This document shows positions 53,002 through 64,000 of a stretch of DNA of 64,000 bases, in pieces. The notes beneath the pieces are model-generated. The model was not told the origin of the DNA. It saw nothing but the letters and a program-made list of their open reading frames with translations, and did not search any database. A program made the position numbers and the translations under genes. How positions within the stretch are numbered: the stretch's first letter is position 1; every line of letters starts with the position of its first letter. Origin of the DNA: Calliopsis andreniformis (lineage: Eukaryota; Arthropoda; Insecta; Hymenoptera; Andrenidae); assembly GCF_051401765.1 (NCBI RefSeq), contig NW_027480450.1:3968001-4032000 (forward strand), read 5' to 3'.

Positions 53002-53142
53002 CCTCAATCCTCAGTCATGAATACTCAATCTTCAATACTCAGTCCTCAATCCTCAATCCTCAATTCTCAATCCTCAAGCCTCAATCCTCATTCCTCAAAC
53101 CTCAATCCTCAACCCAAATTCCTCACCCTCAATTCTTAATTC

Positions 53143-53212
53143 TCAATCCTCAATCCTCAATCCTCAATCCTCAATCCTCAATCCTCAATCCTCAATCCTC
53201 AATCCTCAATCC
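53143..53212 (+). repeat. Longest perfect TCAATCC run noticed (10 units)
   Basis: Ten consecutive exact heptamers occupy 70 bases, between TTCTTAATTC and CAGTCATAAATCC. The next longest I counted is nine units at 57034-57096. Such runs may mark recent slippage or recombination joints; this one sits at the boundary between domains 5 and 6. Confidence 0.85.
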
Positions 53213-56200
53213 TCAGTCATAAATCCTCAATCTTCAATACTCAATCGTCAATCCTCAGTCCTCAATCCTCAATCCTCAATCCTCGTTCCTCAAACCTCAA
53301 TCCTCAACCCTCAGTCCTCATCCTCAATTCTCAATTCTCAATTCTCAATCCTCAATATTCAATCCTCAATCTTGAATCCTCAATAATCAAACTCCAATCC
53401 TAGATCCTCAATCCCCAATCCTCAATCCTTAATCCTCAATCTTCAATACTCAACCCTCAATCCTCAATCCTCAATCCTCAATCCTCAATCATCAATCCTC
53501 AATCTTCAATACTCAATCCTCAATACTCAATACTCAATCCTCAATACTCAACCATCAATCCTCAATTCTCAATACTGTCTAGAATATCCTGAATTCTCAG
53601 GATTCAATACTCAAACCTCAATCCTCAACCCTCAGCCCTCATCGTTCATCCTAAATCCTCAATCCTCAATCCTCAACCTTCAATCCTCAATCTTGAATCC
53701 TCAATGCTCAATCCTCAATCCTCAAGCCTCAGTCCTCAATCCTCAATCCTCAATCCTCAATCCTCAAACCTCAATCCTCAACCGTCAGTCCCCGTCCTCA
53801 ATCATCAAACCACAATACTAATTCCTCAATCTTCAATCATCAATACTCAATCTTCAATCCTCAATCCTCAATCCTCAATCCTCAATATTCACCACACAAC
53901 CCTCAACAATCAATCCTCAATACTCAATCCTCAACCTTCAATCCTCGATACTCAATCTTCAATCCTCAATCCTCAATCCTCAATCCTCAATCCTCAATCT
54001 TCAATCCTCAACCTTCAATACTCAACCCTCAATCCCCAATCCTCAATCCTCAATCCTCAATCATCAATCCTCAATCTTCAATACTCAATCCTCAATCCTC
54101 AATACTCAATCCTCAGTACTCAACCATCAATCCTCAATTCTCAATGCTGACTAGAATATCCTGAATTCTCAGGATTCAATACTCAAACCTCAATCCTCAA
54201 CCCTCAGCCCTCATCCTTCATCCTCAATCCTCAATCTTCAATTCTCAATCCTCAATCCTCAGTCATGAATACTCAATCTTCAATACTCAATCCTCAACCC
54301 TCAATCCTCAGTTCTCAATCCTCAAGCCTCAATCCTCATTCCTCAAACCTCAATCCTCAACCCTCAGTCCTCACGCTCAATTCTCAATACTCAATACTCA
54401 ATCCTCAATCCTCAATCTTCAATCCTCAATAATCAATTCCCAATCCTAGATACTCAATCCCCAATCCTCAATCCTTAATCTTCAATCTTCAATCCACAAT
54501 CCCCGGTCCTCAATCTACAATCCTCAATGCTCAATCCTCAATCCTCAATCCTCAGTCCTCAATCCTCAATCCTCAATCCTCAAACCTCAACACTCAACCG
54601 TCAGTCCTCGTCCTCAATCCTTAACCCTCAATCCTCAATCCTCAATCTTCAATCATCAATACTCAATCATCAATCCTCAATCCTCAATACTCAATCTTCA
54701 ATCCTCAATCCTCAATTCTCAATCCTCAATCCTTAATCCTCAATACTCAATGCTCAATACTCAACCATCAATACTCAATTCTCAATACTCAATAGAATAT
54801 CCTGAGTTCTCAGGATTCAATACTCAAACCTCAATCCTCAACCCACAGCCCTCATTCTCAATCCTCAATCCTCAATCTTCAATCCTCAATACTCAATCTT
54901 CAATCCTCAATCCTCAATCCTCAAGCCTCAGTCCTCAATCCTCAATCCTCAATACTCAACCATCAATCCTCAATCCTCAACCCTCAATTCTCAATCATCA
55001 ATCCTCAATCTTCAATACTCAATCCTCAATCCTCAATACTCAATCTTCAATCCTCAATCCTCAATCCTCAATCCTCAATCCTCAATACTCAATCCTCAAT
55101 ACTCAACCATCAATGCTCAATTCTCAATACTGTCTAGAATATCCTGAATTCTCGGGATTCAATAATCAAACCTCAATCCTCAACCCTCAGCCCTCATCCT
55201 TCATCCTAAATCCTGAATCCTCAATCCTCAATCCACAATCCTCAATCTTGAATCCTCAATGCTCAATCCTCAATCCTCCAGCCTCAGTCCTCAATCCTCA
55301 ACCCTCAATCCTCAATCCTCAAACCTAAATCCTAAACCGTCAGTCCCCGTCCTCAATCATCAAACCACAATACTAATTCCTCAATCTTCAATCATCAATA
55401 CTCAATCCTCAATACTCAACCATCAATACTCAATTCTCAATACTCTCTAGAATATCCTGAATTCTCAGGATTCAATACTCAAACCTCAATCCTCAACCCT
55501 CAGCCCACATCCTTCATCCTCAATCCTCAATCCTCAATCCTCAATCTTCAATCCTCAATACTCAATCTTCAATCCTCAATCCTTAATCCTCAATCCTCAA
55601 TCATCAATCCTCAACCTTCAGTACTCAACCCTCAATCCTCAATCCTCAATCCTCAATCCTCAATCATCAATCATCAATCTTCAATACTCAGCCCTCAATC
55701 CTCAATACTCAATCCTCAATACTCAACCATCAATCCTCAATTCTCAATACTGACTAGAATATCCTGAATTCTCAGGATTCAATAATCAAACCTCAATCCT
55801 CAACCCTCAGCCCTCATTCTTCATCCTCAATCCTCAATCCTCAATCCTCAATCTTCAATCCTCAATACTCAAACTTCAATCCTCAATCCTCAATCCTCAA
55901 TCCTCAGTCATCAATACTCAACCTTCAATACTCAACCCTCAAACCTCAATTCTCAAACCTCAAGCTTCAATCCTCATTCCTCAAACCTCAATCCTCAACC
56001 CTCAGTCCTCACCCTCAATTCTCAATTCTCTATCCTCAATCCTCAATCCTCAATCTTCAATCCTCAATAATCAATCTCCAATCCTAGATACTCAATCCCC
56101 AATCCTCAATCCTTAATCCTCAATCTTCAATCCTCAATCCCCGGACCTCAATCTACAATCCTCAATGCTCAATCATCAATCCTCAATCCTCAGTCCTCAA

Positions 56201-56999
56201 TCCTCAATCCTCAAATCTCAACCCTCAACCGTCATTCCTCGTCCTCAATCCTTAACCCTCAACCCTGAATCCTCAATCTTCAATCATCAATACTCAATCA
56301 TCAATCCTCAATCCTCAATCCTCAATCCTCAATCCTCAATATTCAACACACAACCCTCAACCATCAATCCTCAATAGTCAACCATCAAACCTCAATTCTC
56401 AATACTCAATAGAATATCCTGAATTCTCAGGATTCAATACTCAAACCTCAATCCTCAGCCCTCAGCCCTCATTCTCAATCCTCAGTCCTCAATCCTCAAA
56501 CCTCAATCCTCAATATTGCATTCTCAATGCTCAATCCTCAATCCTCAAGCCTCAGTCCTCAATCCTCAATCCTCAATCCTCAATCCTCAATCCTCAAACC
56601 TGAATCCTCAACCCTCAATACTCATTCCTCAATCTTCAATCATCAATCCTCAATCTTCAATCCTCAATCCTCAATCCTCAATGCTCAATCCTCAATCCTC
56701 AAGCCTCAGTCCTCAATCCTCAATCCTCAATCCTCAATCCTCAATCCTCAATCCTCAATCATCAATCCTCAACCTTCAATACTCAACCCTCAATCCTCAA
56801 TCCTCAATCCTCAATCCTCAATCATCAATCCTCAATCTTCAATACTCAATCCTCAACGCTCAATACTCAATCCTTAATACTCAACCATCAATCCTCAATT
56901 CTCAATACTGTCTAGACTATCCTGAACTCTCAGGATTCAATACTCAAACCTCAATCCTCAACCGTCAGCCCTCATCCTTCATCCTCAATCCTTAATCTT

Positions 57000-58060
57000 C
57001 AATCCTCAATTTTCAATCCTCAATACTCAATCTTCAATCCTCAATCCTCAATCCTCAATCCTCAATCCTCAATCCTCAATCCTCAATCCTCAATCCTCAA
57101 TCTTCAATCCTCAGTCCCAAATCCTCAATCTTCAATCCTCAATCCTCAATCCTCAATCCTCAATCCTCAATCCTCAATCTTCAATCCTCAATACTCAATC
57201 CTCGATCCTCAATCAACAATCCTCAATCCTCAATCCTCAATCCTCAATCAACAATCCTCAATCTTCAATACTCAATCCTCAATCCTCAATCCTCAATCCT
57301 CAATCCTCAATCCTCAATCATCAATCCTCAATCTTTAATACTCAGTCCTCAATCCTCAATCCTCAATCCTCAATACTCAACCATCAATCCTCAATTCTTC
57401 AATACTCAATAGAATATCCTGAATTCTCAGGATTCAATACTCAAATCTCAATCCTCAACCCTCAGCCCTCATCCTCCATCCTCAATCCTCAATCCTCAAT
57501 CCTCAATCCTCAATCTTCAATCCTCAATACTCAATCCTCAGTAATGAATACTGGATCTTCAATACTCAATCCTCAATCCTCTATCCTCAATCCTCAATCC
57601 TCAATCCTCAATCGTCAATCCTCAATCCCCAATCCTCAATCTTCAATCCTCAATCCTCAATCCTCAATTTCCAATCCTCAATCTTCAATCCTCAATCCTC
57701 AATACTCAATCCTCAATCCTCAATCTTCAATCCTCAATACTCAACCTTCACTCCTCAATCCTCAATCCTCAATACTCAATCCTCAATCCTCAATCTTCAA
57801 TCCTCAATACTCAACCTTCACTCCTCAATTCCCAATCCTCAATCTTTAATCCCCAATCCTCAATCCTCAATCTTCAATCCTCAATACTCAATCTTCAATC
57901 CTCAGACCTCAGTCATCAATCCTCAATTCTCAATCCTCAATCCTCAATCCTCAGACCTCAAACTTCAATACTCAACCCTCAGTCCTCGTCCTCAATCCAC
58001 AACCCTCAATCCTCTATCCTCAATCTTCAATCATCAATATTCAACCTTCAATACTCAATC
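57000..58060 (+). repeat. Block repeated at about 59.35 and 61.94 kb
   Basis: CAGTCCCAAAT at 57112 recurs at 59466 and 62066, and GTAATGAATACTGG near 57542 recurs near 59889 and 62503. This copy has a private 70-base tandem duplication (ACCTTCACTCC at 57744 and 57814) that the other two lack. Confidence 0.8.
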
Positions 58061-59349
58061 CTCAATCCTCAATCTTCAATCCTCAATACTCAATCCTCAA
58101 TCCTCAGTCCTCAATCCTCAATCCTCAGTCATCAATCCTCAATCTTCAATACTCAATCGTCAATCGTCAGACCTCAATCCTAAATCCTCAATCCTCGTTC
58201 CTCAAACCTCAATCCTCAACCCTCAGTCCTCATCCCCAATTCTCAATTCTCAATCTTCAATACTCAATCCTCAGTCCTCAATTCTCAGTCCTCAATACTC
58301 AACCATCAATACTGAATTCTCAATACACAATAGAATATCCTGAATTCGCAGGATTCAATACTCAAACCTCACTCCTATACCCTCAGCCCTCATCCTCCAT
58401 CCTCGATCCTCAGCCCTCATCCTCAATCCTCAATAATCAATCCTCAAACCTCAATCCTCAATCCTCAATCATCAATCCTCAATCTTCAATACTCTATCCT
58501 CAATCCTCAATCCTCAATCCTCAGTCCTCAATCCTCAATCGTCAATCTTCAATCCCCAATCCTCAATCTTCAATCCTCAATCCTCAATCCTCAATCCTCT
58601 ATCCTCAATCTTCAATCCTCAATACTCAATCATCACTCCTCAATTCCCAATCCTCAATCCTTAATCCCCAATCCTCAATCCTCAATCTTCAATCCTCAAT
58701 ACTCAATCTTCAATCCTCAGTCCTCAATCCTCAATCCTCATTTCTCAACCCTCAACCCTCAATCCTCAGACCTCAAACATCAATACTCAACCCTCAGTCC
58801 TCGCCCTCAATCCACAACCCTCAATACTCAATCCTCAATCTTCAATCCTCAATACACAATCTTCAATCCTCAATCCTCAGTCCTCAAACCTCAATTCCGA
58901 ATCCTCAATTCTCAATCCTCAATCCTCAGTCCTCAGTCATGAATGCTCAATCTTCAATACTCAATCCTCAATCCTCTATCCTCAATCCTCAATCCTCAAT
59001 CCTCAATCCTCAATCCTCAATCTTCAATCCTCAATACACAATCTTCAATCCTCAATCCTCAGTCCTCAAACCTCAATTCCGAATCCTCAATCCTGAATCC
59101 TCAATCTTCAATCCTCAATACTCAACCTTCAATCCTCAATCCTCAGTCCTGAAACCTCAATTCTGAATCCTCAACCCTGAATCCTCAAACTTCAGCCCTC
59201 AGTCCTCAACAGTCAGTTGTCAATCCTCTATCCCCAATAGAATATCCTCAACTCACAGCTTTAAGTACTCAGTACTCAATCTGCAATCTTCAAATCTCTA
59301 TCCACAAACATCAATTCTCACCTCTCAACCCTCAACACTCTGTCCTCAA

Positions 59350-60800
59350 TGTTCAATCCTCAATTCTCAATTCTCAACCTTCAATTCTCAATACTGAATC
59401 TTCAATCCTCAATCCTCAATCCTCAATCCTCAATCCTCAATCCTCAATCCTCAATCTTCAATCCTCAGTCCCAAATTCTCAATCTTCAATCCTCAATCCT
59501 CAATCCTCAATCCTCAATCCTCAATCCTCAATCTTCAATCCTCAATACTCAATCCTCGATCCTCAATCAACAATCCTCAATCCTCAATCCTCAATCCTCA
59601 ATCAACAATCCTCAATCTTCAATACTCAATCCTCAATCCTCAATCCTCAATCCTCAATCCTCAATCCTCAATCATCAATCCTCAATCTTTAATACTCAGT
59701 CCTCAATCCTCAATCCTCAATCCTCAATACTCAACCATCAATCCTCAATTCTTCAATACTCAATAGAATATCCTGAATTCTCAGGATTCAATACTCAAAC
59801 CTCAATCCTCAACCCTCAGCCCTCATCCTCCATCCTCAATCCTCAATCCTCAATCCTCAATCTTCAATCCTCAATACTCAATCCTCAGTAATGAATACTG
59901 GATCTTCAATACTCAATCCTCAATCCTCTATCCTCAATCCTCAATCCTCAATCCTCAATCGTCAATCCTCAATCCCCAATCCTCAATCTTCAATCCTCAA
60001 TCCTCAATCCTCAATTTCCAATCCTCAATCTTCAATCCTCAATCCTCAATACTCAATCCTCAATCCTCAATCTTCAATCCTCAATACTCAACCTTCACTC
60101 CTCAATTCCCAATCCTCAATCTTTAATCCCCAATCCTCAATCCTCAATCTTCAATCCTCAATACTCAATCTTCAATCCTCAGACCTCAATCATCAATCCT
60201 CAATTCTCAATCCTCAATCCTCAATCCTCAGACCTCAAACTTCAATACTCAACCCTCAGTCCTCGTCCTCAATCCACAACCCTCAATCCTCTATCCTCAA
60301 TCTTCAATCATCAATATTCAATCTTCAATACTCAATCCTCAATCCTCAATACTCAGTCCTCAATCCTCAATGTTCAATCCTCAATACCCAATCCTCAATC
60401 TTCAATCCTCGATCCTCAATCCTCAATCCTCAGTCCTCAAACCTCAATCCTGAATCCTCAATCCTGCATCCTCAATCTTCAGCCCTCAGTCCTCAACAAG
60501 CAGTTGTCAATCCTCAATCGTCAATAGAATATTCTCAATTCACAGTTTTCTATACTCAATACTCAATCTGCAATCTTCAAATCTGTATCCACAAACATCA
60601 ATTCTCATTACTCAGCCCTCAACACTCAGTCCTCAATGTTCAATACTCAATCCTAAAATCTCGATCTTCAATCCTCAATACTGAATCTTCAATCCTCAAT
60701 CCTCAATCCTCAATTCTCAATCCTCAATCCTGAATCTTCAATCCTCTGTCCCAAATACTCAATCCTCAATCCTCAATCCTCAATCCTCAATGCTCAATCC
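59350..60800 (+). repeat. About 2.6-kb-spaced repeat, copy 1
   Basis: It aligns with about 61940-63420 at an offset of 2,600-2,621 bases. Contents are an A module tail, CAATCAACAATCC units, a B module with the 8-base unit TCAATTCT, the GTAATGAATACTGG variant and the block shared with 37.6 kb. Confidence 0.8.
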
Positions 60801-61160
60801 CCAATCCTCAATCTTCAATCCTCAATACTCAATCTTCAATACTGAATTCTCAATCCTCAATCCTCAATCCTCAATCCTCAATCCTCAATCATCAACCCTC
60901 AATCTTCAATACTCAATCCTCAATCCTCAATTCTCAATCCTCAATACTCAACCATCAATACTCAATCCTCAATACACTGTAGAATATCCTGAATTCGCAG
61001 GATTCAATACTCAAACCTTAATCCTCAACCATCAGCCCTCATCCTCCATCCTCGATCCTCAGCCCTCATCCTCAATCCTCAATACTCAATCCTCAATCCT
61101 CAATCCTCAATCGTCAACCTTCAATCCTGAATATTCAGTCTTCAATCCTCAATCCTCAAT
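60040..61160 (+). repeat. 1.1-kb block shared with 37640-38760
   Basis: Distant partner at offset 22,400. Part of it is also present a third time near 62.65-63.4 kb (CCTCTGTCCCAAATAC at 63363). Small differences include CTATAGAATATCC in the 38.6-kb copy versus CTGTAGAATATCC here. Confidence 0.85.
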
Positions 61161-61939
61161 CCTCAATCCTCAACCCTCATTCTTCAATCCTCAATACCCA
61201 ATCCTCAATCCCCAATCCTCAATCCTCAGTCCTCAAACCTCAATCCTGAATCCTCAAACCTGTATCCTCAATCTTCAGCCCTCAGTCCTCAACAATCAGT
61301 TGTCAATCCTCAATCCTCGATAGAATATCCTCAATTCACAGTTTTCAATACTCAATACTCCATCTGCAATCTTCAAATCACTATCCACAAACATCAATTC
61401 TCATCACTCAACCCTCAACACTCAGTCCCCAATCCTCAATCTTCAATCTTCAATCGTCAATCCTCAATCCTCAATCGTCAACCTTCAATCCTGAATATTC
61501 AGTCTTCAGTCCTCAATCCACAATCCACAATCCTCAACCCTCATTCTTCAATCCTCAATACCCAATCCTCAATCTTCAATCGTCAATCCTCAATCATCAA
61601 TTCTCAATCCTCAATCCTCAGTCCTCAGTCCTCAATCCTCAGTCCTCAACCCTCAGCCCTCATCCTCAATCCCCAGTCCTCAATCCTCAATCCTCAATCT
61701 TCAATCCTCAATACTCAACCTTCAATCCTCAATCCTCAGTCCTGAAACCTCAATTCTGAATCCTCAACCCTGAATCCTCAAACTTCAGCCCTCAGTCCTC
61801 AACAGTCAGTTGTCAATCCTCTATCCCCAATAGAATATCCTCAACTCACAGTTTTCAGTACTCAGTACTCAATCTGCAATCTTCAAATCTCTATCCACAA
61901 ACATCAATTCTCACCTCTCAACGCTCAACACTCAGTCCT

Positions 61940-63420
61940 CAATGTTCAATCCTCAATTCTCAATTCTCAACCTTCAATCCTCAATATTGAATCTTCAATC
62001 CTCAATCCTCAATCCTCAATCCTCAATTGTCAATCCTCAATCCTCAATCCTCAATCTTCAATCCTCAGTCCCAAATCCTCAATCTTCAATCCTCAATCCT
62101 CAATCCTCAATCCTCAATCCTCAATCCTCAATCCTCAATCTTCAATCCTCAATACTCAATCCTCGATCTTCAATCAACAATCCTCAATCCTCAATCCTCA
62201 ATCCTCAATCAACAATCCTCAATCTTCAATACTCAATCCTCAATCCTCAATCCTCAATCCTCAATCCTCAATTCTCAATCCTCAATCATCAATCCTCAAT
62301 CTTTAATACTCAGGCCTCAATCCTCAATCCTCAATCCTCAATACTCAACCATCAATCCTCAATTCTTCAATACTCATTAGAATATCCTGAATTCTCAGGA
62401 TTCAATACTCAAACCTGAATCCTCAACCCTCAGCCCTCATCCTCCATCCTCAATCCTCAATCCTCAAACCTCAATCTTCAATCCTCAATATTCAATCCTC
62501 AGTAATGAATACTGGATCTTCAATACTCAATCCTCAATCCTCTATCCTCAATCCTCAATCCTCAATCCTCAATCGTCAATCCTCAATCCCCAATCCTCAA
62601 TCTTCAATCCTCAATCCTCAATCCTCAATTTCCAATCCTCAATCTTCAATCCTCAATCCTCAATACTCAATCCTCAATCCTCAATCTTCAATCCTCAATA
62701 CTCAACCTTCACTCCTCAATTCCCAATCCTCAATCTTTAATCCCCAATCCTCAATCCTCAATCTTCAATCCTCAATACTCAATCTTCAATCCTCAGACCT
62801 CAATCATCAATCCTCAATTCTCAATCGTCAATCCTCAATCCTCAGACCTCAAACTTCAATACTCAGCCCTCAGTCCTCGTCCTCAATCCACAACCCTCAA
62901 TCCTCTATCCTCAATCTTCAATCATCAATATTCAACCTTCAATACTCAATCCTCAATCCTCAATCCTCAATCCTCAGTCCTCAATCCTCAATGTTCAATC
63001 CTCAATACCCAATCCTCAATCTTCAATCCTCGATCCTCAATCCTCAATCCTCAGTCCTCAAACCTCAATCCTGAATCCTCAATCCTGCATCCTCAATCTT
63101 CAGCCCTCAGTCCTCAACAAGCAGTTGTCAATCCTCGATCCTCAATAGAATATTCTCAATTCACAGTTTTCTATACTCAATACTCAATCTGCAATCTTCA
63201 AATCTGTATCCACAAACATCAATTCTCATTACTCAGCCCTCAACACTCAGTCCTCAATGTTCAATACTCAATCCTCAAATCTCGATCTTCAATCCTCAAT
63301 ACTGAATCTTCAATCCTCAGTCCTCAATCCTCAATTCTCAATCCTCAATCCTGAATCTTCAATCCTCTGTCCCAAATACTCAATCCTCAATCCTCAATCC
63401 TCAATCCTCAATGCTCAATC
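61940..63420 (+). repeat. About 2.6-kb-spaced repeat, copy 2
   Basis: Second copy of 59350-60800. Private changes include CATTAGAATATCC in B near 62376, CAAACCTGAATCC near 62411 and CTCAGGCCTC near 62311. Its right end diverges near 63440 into a cassette shared with 39.55 and 58.14 kb (CGTCAATCGTCAGACC). Confidence 0.8.
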
Positions 63421-64000
63421 CCCAATCCTCAATCTTCAATCCTCAGTACTCAATCTTCAATCCTCAATCCTCAGTCCTCAATCCTCAATCCAAAATCCTC
63501 AATCTTCAATCCTCAGTACTCAATCCTCAATCCTCAATCCTCAATCTTCAATCCTCAGTCATCAATCCTCAATCTTCAATACTCAATCGTCAATCGTCAG
63601 ACCTCAATCCTCAATCCTCAATCCTCGTTCCTCAAACCTCAATCCTCAACCCTCAGTCCTCATCCCCAATTCTCAATTCTCAATCTTCAATACTCAATCC
63701 TCAATCCTCAATTCTCAGTCCTCAATACTCAATCCTCAATCCTCAATCCTCAATCTTCAATCCTCAATACTCAATCATCACTCCTCAATTCCCAATCCTC
63801 AATCCTTAATCCCCAATCCTCAATCCTCAATCTTCAATCCTCAATACTCAATCTTCAATCCTCAGTCCTCCATCCTCAATCCTCATTTCTCAACCCTTAA
63901 CCCTCAATCCTCAGACCTCAAACATCAATACTCAACCCTCAGTCCTCGTCCTCAATCCACAATCGTCAATACTCAATCCTCAATCTTCAATCCTCCATAC

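Larger units (their letters stand above)
39751..53140 (+). repeat. Array domain 5: modules C, D and A, duplicated 5-7 kb block
   Basis: C anchors lie near 39928, 41086, 42029, 44581, 45483, 47349, 47915, 48859, 50162, 51064 and 52510. Several read TAATAGAATATCCTGTATTC, a subtype private to this domain. D modules lie near 40836, 41779, 42384, 43480, 44034, 44715, 45234, 47098, 48609, 49213, 50295, 50813 and 52257. A anchors lie near 40388, 41365, 45763, 46302, 47628, 48198, 51344, 51881 and 52790. B anchors lie near 42798, 42972, 43153, 46749 and 49627. The second half is largely a rearranged copy of the first. Confidence 0.65.
53141..59170 (+). repeat. Array domain 6: B-rich, no module A
   Basis: B anchors follow one another near 53578, 54151, 54791, 55134, 55448, 55755, 56410, 56922, 57410 and 58330, with no A module between about 52.8 and 59.2 kb. 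D modules are near 53396, 54444 and 56087, the last one in the window. The start holds the longest perfect run of TCAATCC I found, ten units at 53143-53212. Several B copies begin with GACTAG or GTCTAG instead of CAATAG, marking a local subfamily. Confidence 0.6.
1..64000 (+). repeat. Heptanucleotide satellite array, consensus TCAATCC
   Basis: Every part of the window can be read as consecutive 7-base units close to TCAATCC. Common variants are TCAATCT, TCAATAC, TCAGTCC, TCAACCC, TCAAACC, TCAATTC, CCAATCC, TGAATCC and TCAATGC. The third base (A) seems the least variable. The orientation never inverts, and both window edges lie inside the array. The + strand is very poor in G and the minus strand very poor in C. 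The consensus contains no CpG. Arrays of short units tens of kilobases long are typical of eukaryotic satellite DNA and are maintained by unequal exchange and replication slippage. I cannot name the species or link the unit to a described satellite from memory. No interval above 300 bases holds anything other than this repeat. Confidence 0.98.
59171..64000 (+). repeat. Array domain 7: A/B modules in repeats of about 2.6 kb
   Basis: A anchors lie near 59232, 60524, 61321, 61832 and 63147; B anchors near 59764, 60981 and 62381. There are no C or D anchors. Sequence from about 59.35 to 60.8 kb recurs from about 61.94 to 63.4 kb at an offset that grows from about 2,600 to 2,621 bases. The array continues past the window end. 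Confidence 0.6.

Noticed and set aside
1..64000. Heptad-repeat coiled-coil protein
   Set aside because: The seven-residue period comes from 7 x 3 bases. The peptide contains proline in each repeat and lacks the a/d hydrophobic pattern, so coiled-coil formation is not expected.
1..64000. Telomere or interstitial telomere array
   Set aside because: The unit is seven bases like the plant telomere repeat TTTAGGG, but GGATTGA is not a rotation or simple variant of that or of other telomere repeats I know. The array is also far more diverged than telomeric DNA.
1..64000. CRISPR array or bacterial short tandem repeats
   Set aside because: There are no constant repeats separated by unique spacers; units are contiguous 7-mers. 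A block of 64 kb is far beyond known bacterial heptamer repeats, and no cas-like gene is present.
1..64000. CENP-B box or other named centromere motif
   Set aside because: I found no sequence resembling the CENP-B box; its GC- and CpG-containing core would stand out in this G-poor strand. Centromeric identity can be neither supported nor excluded.

Overview
The whole 64,000-base window is one uninterrupted satellite-type tandem array. The unit is a heptamer, TCAATCC (GGATTGA on the other strand), always in the same orientation, and the array runs off both ends of the window. I see no unique sequence, no supported protein gene, no rRNA or tRNA, no transposon, no CRISPR and no recognisable promoter or terminator. 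An array this long points to eukaryotic heterochromatin (pericentromeric, subtelomeric or a knob-like block) rather than a bacterial genome. The sequence does not identify the species.

The + strand is open in all three frames because 3 x 7 bases encode the heptapeptide Ser-Ile-Leu-Asn-Pro-Gln-Ser. The minus strand meets TGA every 21 bases in every frame. The dozens of + strand reading frames of 60-477 codons are therefore by-products of the repeat. Their starts and stops come from variant heptamers that recur in fixed modules.

The array has three levels. (1) Heptamers, many diverged; the longest perfect run I noticed is ten units at 53143-53212. (2) Recurrent in-register blocks of variant heptamers: module A (anchor AATATCCTCAATTCACAG, about 60 copies), module B (AATATCCTGAATTCTCAGG, about 40 copies, with a 7-8 bp inverted repeat), module C (AATATCCTGAATTCTCATGG, about 24 copies), module D (CCAATCCTAGAT, about 34 copies), and a cassette carrying the array's main 6-base unit. 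A and C line up heptamer by heptamer over about 18 units, so they descend from one block. (3) Recent kilobase duplications built from these modules, some nearly identical.

Layout: 1-7.3 kb, A/C/D mosaic; 7.3-18.8 kb, A with a C subtype, carrying a 2.1-kb duplication and a copy of 7.8-8.9 kb with a 601-base insertion; 18.8-29.6 kb, a tandem higher-order repeat of about 4 kb (two full copies and one truncated); 29.6-39.8 kb, A/B only, with 1.0- and 1.37-kb duplications; 39.8-53.1 kb, C/D/A with a 5-7 kb duplication carrying two internal deletions and a 567-base tandem duplication; 53.1-59.2 kb, B-rich with no A; 59.2-64 kb, A/B with repeats of about 2.6 kb, partly copied from a locus 22.4 kb away. 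Nothing here indicates a gene system. The interest lies in how a 7-bp satellite has acquired higher-order repeats. All counts and boundaries were read by eye.
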